Positions 1 through 6,473 of a stretch of DNA of 53,645 nucleotides are shown in pieces (within the stretch, counting starts at the first letter, position 1; every line of letters begins with the position of its first letter). The notes below the pieces were generated by a model. It did not search any database. It saw only the letters and a program-made list of their open reading frames with translations, and was not told the DNA's origin. This DNA comes from JAGXTF01 sp038317095 (lineage in GTDB: Bacteria > Bacteroidota > Bacteroidia > NS11-12g > UBA955): NCBI GenBank assembly GCA_038317095.1, contig JBBQBB010000023.1, positions 1 to 53,645 of the forward strand. Reading direction: 5' to 3'. The position numbers and the translations under genes are program-made.

Positions 1-60
1 GTCTTTTTTTATGGATTTTGCATGCTGCATTGGTAGATTCATATCCGCCCATTGGCGGAC

Positions 61-85
61 GGCGGTTCGATCCCGCTCCCCGCTA
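61..85 (+). pseudogene. tRNA 3'-half remnant (T-arm and acceptor 3' strand)
   Basis: GGCGG-TTCGATC-CCGCT folds as a 5-bp T-stem with a 7-nt TTCGATC loop and is followed by CCCCGCT plus A, the layout of a tRNA acceptor 3' strand and discriminator base. No matching 5' acceptor (AGCGGGG) occurs upstream, and the place of the anticodon arm is taken by the TCCGCC/GGCGGA palindrome at 44-59, which lacks a U33-anticodon arrangement. I therefore read it as a nonfunctional remnant. The 109-180 copy keeps TTCGATC but loses the rest of the arm. Confidence 0.5.
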
Positions 86-91
86 CTTTTT

Positions 92-118
92 AGACTATCT
101 TTAAGATGGTCTTTTTTT
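92..118 (+). terminator. Rho-independent terminator after the tRNA-like remnant
   Basis: AGACTATCTT and AAGATGGTCT form a ten-pair stem (one G-T pair) with a minimal loop, followed by a T-run. The same T-run opens the window at 1-10, so the terminator belongs to the repeated unit. Confidence 0.75.
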
Positions 119-290
119 ATGGATTTTGCATGCTGCATTGGGAGATTCATATCCGCCCATTGGCGGACGGCTGTTCGATCAGATATGGATCGGGAGCTCC
201 CCATTACTAAATTTAAAAAAACTTTCAGAAATGGAAGCTTTTTTAATGTATTTTTTTTTGGCGGGAGGCCTCCGATTATCTTTGCCAAAA

Positions 291-1718
291 ATGAAATCCA
301 AAATTCTTTTCATATTGAGCTTACTGCCTTGCTTCCTTTTTTCGCAAGCATCTAAATTTCAAGGCAATTGGGTAAGTGCAATAGAAGTGAATCAAATTCC
401 TTTGGATATTCGGTTTCAGGTGCTTCCCAAATACGATTCGTATATTTCTTATTTGGATGTGCCTGGTCAAAATTTAAAGCACTTTAAAATGAGTTCTACT
501 GAAATAAAACAAAACAAAATGACGGTAGAAAGTTCGGATTTGAATTTGATTTTGACCGCCACACGCAGCGACAGCAATACGATGAAAGGCGTAATGGTAC
601 AAAACGGAAAAACCACCCATTTGATTTTTAAAAAGAGTTGGGGACTATGGCCAATTCCAAAACCACAAACACCAAAAGCTCCGTTTTCTTATGTGAACCA
701 AGAAGTAAAAATCCCCACTGCCGATGGAAGAATCATGGCAGCTGGGACACTTTCATTACCAGATACGTTTCACAAATACCCAACCGTAATTTTTATTTCT
801 GGAAGCGGGGCGCAAGACAGGGATGGAAGTATTGGCAACCACCATCCATTTGCAGTTTTGGCAGATGCTTTTGTAAAACAAGGCTTTGGGGTTTTGCGTT
901 GCGACGATCGTGGTGCAGGTAAAACCATTGGAAGTCCTACTGTTATGGCAGCTACTACTTCCAAAGATATAGCAGAAGATGTATCTGAATTTATTCATTT
1001 TCTAAAATCACAACCCAATGTAGATTCTAATAAAATAGGCTTGTTGGGGCATAGCGAAGGCGGAATCGTTGCACCCATGGTAGCATCACAATACAACACT
1101 GAAGTGGCTTTTTTGATTCTACTTGCAGCACCTGCATTTGGGGGGGTTGAAATAAATTCTTTTCAAAATGAGGTGGCTTTAAAATCTTCTAAAATGAAAT
1201 CCAAGGATTTAAAGTCCTACATGGTTTTACACCGAAAATTGTTAAATGGCATCATTCAAAATCAAGATACGACAGCATTTAAACCTGTTTTTGATTCAAT
1301 TCTAATTAACTGGCGAAAAAATGACGCTACTTCTACCCTGCGCAAACAAATGGCAAATAACAAAAAAAACAATGCCATTTTATTTAAACGGTATTCATCC
1401 TTTTATTCCCCTTGGTGGAAATTTTTTCTAGCCTATGATCCCAAAATGGATTTGGCAAAAGTTCACTGTCCTGTGTTGGCTTTAAATGGCAGCAAAGACA
1501 ACCAAGTTCCATCTAATTTAAACTTAGATATCCTAAAAACCACCATAGAATCAAACGGGAATAAAAATGTAAAAGCACTGGAAATGAAAGACATGAACCA
1601 TTTGTTTCAAACCTGTAAAACTTGCGACTTTAAAGGGTATTTTACATTGGAAGAAAGTTTTTCTCCTGAAGCATTGAAAGAAATACAAAATTGGCTAAAA
1701 ACGATTCAATTGAATTAA
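291..1718 (+). CDS. Secreted alpha/beta hydrolase (serine esterase/peptidase-like)
   Basis: A 475-residue protein if translated from ATG 291. The frame is open from 126, but only the 291 start gives a signal peptide (residues 1-19, KSKILFILSLLPCFLFSQ). Residues about 20-115 form a small beta-rich N-terminal domain often found before this hydrolase type. The alpha/beta hydrolase core begins near 140. It has the oxyanion-region motif SGSGAQDRDG (170-179), the nucleophile elbow GHSEGG with Ser255, a late Asp in NGSKDNQVP and a catalytic-type His in DMNHLF. The likely role is cleavage of an ester or amide substrate in the periplasm or outside the cell; the substrate cannot be told. Its stop codon overlaps the stop of the convergent pdxA gene. 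The stretch 181-290 is AT-rich with nothing else visible. Confidence 0.85.
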   Translation: MKSKILFILSLLPCFLFSQASKFQGNWVSAIEVNQIPLDIRFQVLPKYDSYISYLDVPGQNLKHFKMSSTEIKQNKMTVESSDLNLILTATRSDSNTMKGVMVQNGKTTHLIFKKSWGLWPIPKPQTPKAPFSYVNQEVKIPTADGRIMAAGTLSLPDTFHKYPTVIFISGSGAQDRDGSIGNHHPFAVLADAFVKQGFGVLRCDDRGAGKTIGSPTVMAATTSKDIAEDVSEFIHFLKSQPNVDSNKIGLLGHSEGGIVAPMVASQYNTEVAFLILLAAPAFGGVEINSFQNEVALKSSKMKSKDLKSYMVLHRKLLNGIIQNQDTTAFKPVFDSILINWRKNDATSTLRKQMANNKKNNAILFKRYSSFYSPWWKFFLAYDPKMDLAKVHCPVLALNGSKDNQVPSNLNLDILKTTIESNGNKNVKALEMKDMNHLFQTCKTCDFKGYFTLEESFSPEALKEIQNWLKTIQLN

Positions 1719-2785
1719 AAATCTATCCTGAATTTCTCCCTACGCAGCTCTGCAAATGGCAATGGATTAGCATTGTCGACCTCAAATTGTTTCCTATTGT
1801 GTACAATATGTATGGCTTCGTAAAGGGCATTCCTAAACGACAAGGTTTCTGCGGTTCCTTTTCCTACCAAATCATAGGCAGTGCCGTGGTCTGGACTGGT
1901 GCGCACAATGGGCAAGCCTGCGGTGCAATTTACGCCATCAAAAAAGGCAAATGTTTTGAATGGAATCAATCCCTGGTCGTGATACATTGCCAAAACCGCA
2001 TCGAATTGGCGATACTGACCGCTGCCAAAAAAACTATCTGCGGGATAGGGGCCATAAAAGAGTTTGTTATCGGCAAAAACTTTGGCGATGGCGGGTTTAA
2101 TAATATCCGTTTCTTCTTTTCCTAACAATCCGCCATCCCCAGCGTGTGGATTTAACCCAAGAACAGCAATGCGGGGTTTGGTAATTCCAAAATCCAACCT
2201 CAATGCATCATATAAGGTTTGCATTTTTTTTACCAATTTATCTATGCTTAGGTGTTTGCTTAATTCCGTTACGGCAACATGATCTGTGGCCAAGGCAACT
2301 TTTAAATCTTCACATACCAGCAACATGGCATAATCCTCTACCCCAAAAAACTTTGCAATATATCCGGTATGTCCTGTAAATCCTTCTCTATTTTCAGAAA
2401 CAGAATGTTTGTCCAACGGGGCAGTCAGCAATGCATCAATGTCCCCTTTTTTGGCATCTTCCAATGCTTTATCCAATGCCAATATTGCTTCCAAACCAGA
2501 TTCTTTGGATGCAACACCCGCATTCACTTCCATGGGGTTGTCGTTTATAGGTACCAAGTTTACTTTACCCACTTTGGCTTCAGAGGCGCTTCTAATTTGG
2601 TTGTAAACTGGTTCTTGCAAATCTAGTAATTTTTTATAATAGGCAAAAGCCTTGGTATTGGCATAAATTACCGGTATGCAATATTTTAGAATATTTTGAT
2701 CCAAAAATGTACGAATGATAAGTTCCAAACCAATGCCGTTTGTGTCCCCTTGGGTAATTCCAATTTTTACCAATTTCTTATCCAT
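1715..2785 (-). CDS. pdxA: 4-hydroxythreonine-4-phosphate dehydrogenase
   Basis: This 356-residue protein is the full usual length for PdxA, the NAD-dependent, metal-requiring enzyme that oxidises 4-phosphohydroxy-L-threonine in the DXP-dependent vitamin B6 pathway; the product condenses with DXP in PdxJ. Visible motifs are GDTNGIG (13-19), TGHT (137-140), DHVAV with His169, NPHAGDGG with His214, MYHDQGLIP with His269, and RTSPDHGTA. The three histidines match the metal ligands of the family. ATG 2785 lies inside the 3' end of pepA (8-bp overlap), so the two genes are probably translated from one mRNA. The 3' end overlaps the stop of the convergent hydrolase by 3-4 bp. Confidence 0.95.
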   Translation of the reverse strand: MDKKLVKIGITQGDTNGIGLELIIRTFLDQNILKYCIPVIYANTKAFAYYKKLLDLQEPVYNQIRSASEAKVGKVNLVPINDNPMEVNAGVASKESGLEAILALDKALEDAKKGDIDALLTAPLDKHSVSENREGFTGHTGYIAKFFGVEDYAMLLVCEDLKVALATDHVAVTELSKHLSIDKLVKKMQTLYDALRLDFGITKPRIAVLGLNPHAGDGGLLGKEETDIIKPAIAKVFADNKLFYGPYPADSFFGSGQYRQFDAVLAMYHDQGLIPFKTFAFFDGVNCTAGLPIVRTSPDHGTAYDLVGKGTAETLSFRNALYEAIHIVHNRKQFEVDNANPLPFAELRREKFRIDF

Positions 2786-4166
2786 TGGCTCTGTGTTTTA
2801 AAAATTCAACAATCAAACGCACACCAATTCCAGTTCCGCCTTTACCACGGTAAGAATCTCCACCCACATTAAATGCAGTCCCTGCAATGTCAAAGTGCAA
2901 CCATGGATAATTGGTAAAATATTTTAAAAATGCGGCTGCAGTCTGCGCCCCGCCATCTGCTTTGCCCAGGTTTTTCAAATCGCTGATATCCCCTTTCATT
3001 TCATCTTCATATTCTTGCCACAATGGAAATTCAGCCAATCTTTCGTAAACGCGATCACCTGCAAATTGCATCAGTTTTTTTACATCATCAGAGGCTGTTC
3101 CTATCATTACACTGCCATAAGAACCTAAAGCGCGCATGGCAGCACCTGTTAGCGTGGCAAAATCCATTACCAGTTCTGGATTGTATTTTTGGGCAAAAGC
3201 CAATGCATCACAAAGAATCAATCTGCCCTCTGCATCTGTATTTAAAACCTCCACTGTGGTTCCATTGTAAGTGGTAATAATATCGCTAGGGCAAATGGCA
3301 TTTTCTCCAGGTCGGTTGTCGGTAGCTGGCACCAATGCAATGATCCAAAGTGGCAATTTTAGTTTTGCTGAAGCATACATAATGCCGCCTACTGCCGCGC
3401 TGCCAGCCATATCGCATTTCATCTGATCCATGCTGGCTGGCGTGGGCTTCAAACTCAATCCACCGGTGTCAAAAACAACACCTTTTCCCACCAAAACTAT
3501 GGGTTTGTCATTCTTGGCATTCGCAGGCTTGTATTCCATAATCGAAAAGGTTGGAGGATCTTGGCTTCCCATATTTACAGCAAGCAGACCGCCCATTTTC
3601 TGGCTTTCAATTTGGGCTTCATGCCAAACTTCTACTGAAAAACCAGCCTCTTTCCCCATTTCTTCAAATGCCTCAGACAAGCCTATTGCATTTAAATGAT
3701 TTACAGGTTCGTTGACTAACTCTCTGGCCTTAAGTACCGCAGAAACTATAATTTTTATTTCGTCCAACCCTTCTGCTCCATCGCCTGTGATACTCACATT
3801 ACTAAGTGTATTTGTATTTTTTACCCGGTCTTTTAAGTATTTGTCAAATTTATAATTAGACAACAATATACCTTCGGCCAATGCCAAGGCGTATTCCGCG
3901 CGATTGTCTGTATTTACAATTTCCACACTTTGTTGTTTGTCCGTATTTAAGGATTTACAAAGCCCAAATCCGATTTTTCGCAATCTTTCGGTTTCAACAT
4001 GACCTTCACCTTTCACTGGCTCCAAATACCAAGTTCCGATTTCGCTTTTATAACTGTTCGATGCGCTTTCTTCCTGCCATTGGCTGGTAAAATATGCAGC
4101 AACATTCGCTGGCAAACCCGCGTTTTGTATGGATTCGATATTTTCTGTAAGAATTATTTTAGACAT
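2778..4166 (-). CDS. pepA: Leucyl aminopeptidase, M17 family
   Basis: A 462-residue cytosolic metallo-aminopeptidase of family M17, which removes N-terminal residues from peptides using two divalent metals. The C-terminal catalytic domain has VGKGVVFDTGGLSLKP (Lys228, Asp233, Lys240), MKCDMAG (Asp252) and NTDAEGRL (Asp311, Glu313, Arg315). These are the metal ligands and catalytic Lys/Arg of the family. The N-terminal domain (about 1-150) is divergent and short, as is common in Bacteroidota members. It is the first gene of a two-gene unit with pdxA, whose start it overlaps. No clear promoter could be assigned in the gap to the decayed lipoprotein gene. Confidence 0.95.
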   Translation of the reverse strand: MSKIILTENIESIQNAGLPANVAAYFTSQWQEESASNSYKSEIGTWYLEPVKGEGHVETERLRKIGFGLCKSLNTDKQQSVEIVNTDNRAEYALALAEGILLSNYKFDKYLKDRVKNTNTLSNVSITGDGAEGLDEIKIIVSAVLKARELVNEPVNHLNAIGLSEAFEEMGKEAGFSVEVWHEAQIESQKMGGLLAVNMGSQDPPTFSIMEYKPANAKNDKPIVLVGKGVVFDTGGLSLKPTPASMDQMKCDMAGSAAVGGIMYASAKLKLPLWIIALVPATDNRPGENAICPSDIITTYNGTTVEVLNTDAEGRLILCDALAFAQKYNPELVMDFATLTGAAMRALGSYGSVMIGTASDDVKKLMQFAGDRVYERLAEFPLWQEYEDEMKGDISDLKNLGKADGGAQTAAAFLKYFTNYPWLHFDIAGTAFNVGGDSYRGKGGTGIGVRLIVEFLKHRANG

Positions 4167-4261
4167 ATAAGATAATAGGTGCGAATTAACAGCAAAAGCC
4201 CTGTAGGTTGTTAAATTTGATGTACAATTTTATTTTTGGGCTAAAAACGTATTTTTGAAGT

Positions 4262-4687
4262 CTGTATAAGTCCATTCTTTCCATTGTTTTGGGATCAATA
4301 ATTTTGATTGCAGCATGCACCAAAGAAACGAAAACTACGAATAACGTTGTGCCTGTTGCAACGTTGGTTGGCGAATGGAATGGCATGATTGGTTTGACTC
4401 CCACAGCAATTCCAAATGTTGCTTATTACTTTAATATACGTTTAAATGGTACCATGAAAGTTGCGGGAACCGATACTTCCAGTGCCTTTGGAGATTCTAC
4501 ATACACCGCATTCGGGGATACAATTAAGTGCCCGTAATGCCGACGTGATGCTAAAGAAGCAACCATAGGTACCTACAGCATTGCTTGTAAAGTAAATAAA
4601 AGTTTTTCATTTATTTCAGGAACTTGGGGGACAGGAAAAAGTGCATATGGGGCTGAATCTATATTTTTAGGTCGCAAACAGCAATAA
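4262..4687 (+). pseudogene. Decayed small lipoprotein gene (lipocalin-like size)
   Basis: The frame 4262-4687 encodes a lipoprotein signal sequence (SILSIVLGSIILIAAC, lipobox IAAC), then GEWNG and a beta-rich body, but it is broken. No ATG precedes the signal sequence in frame; the only in-frame starts are CTG 4262 or TTG 4289, and an out-of-frame stop interrupts the more natural start. TAA at 4535-4537 stops the reading after FGDTIKCP. The same frame then continues with sensible protein (ATIGTYSIACKVN, then FISGTWGTGKSAYG) to a second TAA at 4685. A short stretch around the stop reads better one frame over (SARNADVML), suggesting two compensating indels. Probable pseudogene, or assembly error. 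The original function may resemble lipocalin-like or DUF5004-type lipoproteins. Confidence 0.6.
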
Positions 4688-4713
4688 AGTTTAATCTTTA
4701 TACATAAGGAGCC

Positions 4714-5121
4714 TTAGTTTTGTCTAAAGGCTTCCTTTATAAGGGCTTTATTTTCTGGTTCACAATAATAATGAGATACCTCATCCGCACTGTTCAAAGC
4801 AAAATCCTTCATGGTTGCTGGTATTGCGCAGTTTTGCTTACGGATAAGAAATACAAATTCCCCAATACAAAACTCCCAATCGGTTTCGTTTAAAGCCAGC
4901 CAATCGAACAAAGCCTCTACATTATTGGGTGTATACCCTTGAAAAAGATATAAGTCCGCAGCATTGTGCATCCATATACGGCTTACACTTTTCTTGGGTT
5001 GGCTCATGGTTTCTGCGTCTATAGGCACAGCTGCAGCCGCCACAGCGCAGTACAAATAACCCAGTTTGTTATGAAATTCTTGTCAAATTGCAGTTTCATT
5101 TTCTACAGTTGATTCATTCAT
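4714..5121 (-). pseudogene. TerB-like protein interrupted by an in-frame TGA
   Basis: Reading from ATG 5121 gives MNESTVENETAI, a TGA at 5083-5085 (codon 13), and then an uninterrupted 122 codons beginning QEFHNKLGYLYCAVAAA. The segment after the stop resembles the first helices of TerB-like domains (a KLxYLxxAVAxA core followed by an acidic IDAE region) and then an aromatic-rich alpha-helical tail. If translation starts at TTG 5055, a 113-residue product lacking the first helix remains possible. TGA is a normal stop elsewhere in the window, so recoding is unlikely. It lies back to back with the cold-shock gene and next to another broken gene. The TerB assignment is from pattern only and is tentative. 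Confidence 0.5.
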
Positions 5122-5341
5122 ATTTCAAAAATAAAAGGAAATACAAGTAAAACGATTCCAAACAACTAACACATGTTAGTTTGCTGACCGAGAAAATAAA
5201 GGCTCCCATTTAGCCAAAATTGCCAATTAATTTCTATCTTTTTTATCCCAAAACAAGCAATTCTAGATTTTTTTAAAAAAATACATTCTTTAACTTATTG
5301 TTAACCAAATACTTAAACTTAATAAAGAAAATAAATCACAA

Positions 5342-5376
5342 TTTGTTTCTTTTGTTTAAAGTTAGTCTTATCTTTG
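5342..5376 (+). promoter_or_regulatory. Bacteroidota-type promoter of the cold-shock gene
   Basis: TATCTTTG at 5369-5376 matches the TANNTTTG -7 element exactly. TTTG occurs at 5342-5345 and 5351-5354; the former gives a 23-bp spacer, within the family range. The predicted transcript start is near 5383, so the leader would be only about 18 nt and there is no room for a long cold-shock leader. Confidence 0.65.
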
Positions 5377-5400
5377 CGGTTCATAATTATTAATTAAAAA

Positions 5401-5592
5401 ATGCAAAATGGAACAGTAAAATTCTTTAATGATACCAAAGGTTTTGGATTCATCAAAGATGCAAATTCAAGCTCAGAGTATTTCGTACACGTTACAGATC
5501 TTGTTGACGAGATTCGTGAAAATGACGAGGTAACTTTCGAACTTAAAGAAGGTAAAAAAGGATTAAACGCGGTAAACGTTAAACGCGCATAA
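5401..5592 (+). CDS. Cold-shock domain protein (CspA family)
   Basis: A 63-residue single cold-shock domain, the standard length. RNP1 is present as KGFGFI (residues 13-18) and RNP2 as EYFVHV (26-31). These form the single-stranded nucleic-acid-binding face. Members act as RNA chaperones in the cytoplasm, often after temperature shift or at growth transitions. It is monocistronic, with its own promoter upstream and a strong terminator just downstream. The predicted leader is very short, so the thermosensing 5' leader known from enterobacterial cspA appears absent. I leave the symbol blank because several paralogues per genome are usual. Confidence 0.95.
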   Translation: MQNGTVKFFNDTKGFGFIKDANSSSEYFVHVTDLVDEIRENDEVTFELKEGKKGLNAVNVKRA

Positions 5593-5615
5593 GTTTAAAA
5601 CTGATTGACACTTTG

Positions 5616-5641
5616 AAAGCCCCTGAATGGGGCTTTTTTTA
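5616..5641 (+). terminator. Rho-independent terminator of the cold-shock gene
   Basis: AAAGCCCC and GGGGCTTT form an 8-bp perfect stem around a TGAAT loop, followed by a T-run. Confidence 0.9.
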
Positions 5642-5677
5642 TGCCCTTTTTTCTTGGGTGAGCCCAAAAAGTTGACT

Positions 5678-6322
5678 TTATTTTTTTAGCACAATGGGCA
5701 AAAACGTAAATCCAAACATCAACTTATTGTCGTAAATTCGGGTAGCTTTATAAGATTTAAAGGCGAATAGATCGCCACTTAACTGCAAAAAATAGTTCAT
5801 TTGTTTTACCCTGTAGCCAACCCCAGCGCGCAAGCCCAAATTGTACCTGCTGTAGATTCCATTTTTTGTTTCAAATTTTATCCGATTGGAAATTTCAGGC
5901 ATGGCGGTGTTCTCATACCCTCGTATATACATTTTCGGCTCTAGTCCAGCAAGTATTGAAAACTTTGAACTGCCCAGCATCCATTGCCACTGAACAGGAA
6001 TGCTTAAATAATTCATAGTAAGAAAAGTAACCTGAGGACTGTCGACACTTGCAAAGCGATAGTTTATGCCGTTTGTATAAAAGCCAATGTTAAATGCATT
6101 TTGTGGATTTACAACTTTTCGGAAATTAACACCTACAAAAAAATTGTGCGTGAATTTAGATTGCAATTTCGTTCCATCCACCACAATGGGTTTGGGCACA
6201 TTGATGCCAAACTGAAAGTCTAAAGAAGATTGTTGCGCGTTTATGCTGGCAATTCCAAGGGTTAAAGCACAAATAAGCCATGCTGTTTTTAGGGCATGTA
6301 AATTGGCTAAAATCCAAATCAT
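5678..6322 (-). CDS. Outer-membrane beta-barrel protein (porin-family type)
   Basis: From ATG 6322 the product has 214 residues with a signal peptide ending at SINAQ and then alternating hydrophobic/aromatic strands typical of small eight-stranded Bacteroidota barrels (for example FFVGVNFRKV, NIGFYTNGINYRF, YLSIPVQWQW, YNLGLRAGVGYRV). The terminal strand ends LMFGFTFLPIVLKK. The frame stays open to ATG 6382, and ATG 6331 is also possible; those starts would add an unusual N-terminus before the signal peptide. Such proteins sit in the outer membrane, and the specific function is unknown. It is transcribed divergently from the double-ligase gene and convergently with the cold-shock gene. Confidence 0.75.
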   Translation of the reverse strand: MIWILANLHALKTAWLICALTLGIASINAQQSSLDFQFGINVPKPIVVDGTKLQSKFTHNFFVGVNFRKVVNPQNAFNIGFYTNGINYRFASVDSPQVTFLTMNYLSIPVQWQWMLGSSKFSILAGLEPKMYIRGYENTAMPEISNRIKFETKNGIYSRYNLGLRAGVGYRVKQMNYFLQLSGDLFAFKSYKATRIYDNKLMFGFTFLPIVLKK

Positions 6323-6457
6323 AGGATGCATCCAAAGACTATAAATTTTAAGCATTATTTGCATTACTACAAATGTAAACATTTAACAAATAGCAGAAAC
6401 ATGAAATTTATTGAACAATGCGTGAAAAACTTTAGAAACACTCTGCTATATCCTACG

Positions 6458-6465
6458 TATTTTTG
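6458..6465 (+). promoter_or_regulatory. -7 element for the double-ligase gene
   Basis: TATTTTTG matches TANNTTTG exactly and ends 8 nt before ATG 6474, so the transcript would have almost no leader. A clear -33 TTTG is not obvious, so this is a candidate only. Confidence 0.4.
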
Positions 6466-6473
6466 CAATCAAT

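Larger units (their letters stand above)
1..180. repeat. Tandem 108-bp direct repeat (two partial copies)
   Basis: Bases 1-72 and 109-180 are the same sequence with two differences that I can see (T to G at 34/142, G to T at 64/172), so the repeat period is 108 bp. Each copy begins with GTC plus a T-run, which is the tail of a hairpin terminator, and continues through a D-arm-like stretch, a TCCGCC-cATT-GGCGGA palindrome and a T-loop-like TTCGATC. The first copy starts at the window edge with a terminator tail, so another unit probably lies upstream. After base 180 the second copy loses similarity. This looks like a local tandem duplication of a tRNA 3' region plus terminator, with the anticodon part replaced by a REP-like palindrome. 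Confidence 0.8.

Noticed and set aside
1691..2125. Open frame opposite pdxA
   Set aside because: It lies wholly within the clear PdxA coding sequence on the other strand and has no features of its own.
5083..5085. TGA read as an amino acid (recoded stop)
   Set aside because: TGA ends the rhodanese, AraC, kinase and other genes normally, and no recoding signal is visible, so decay or error is more likely.
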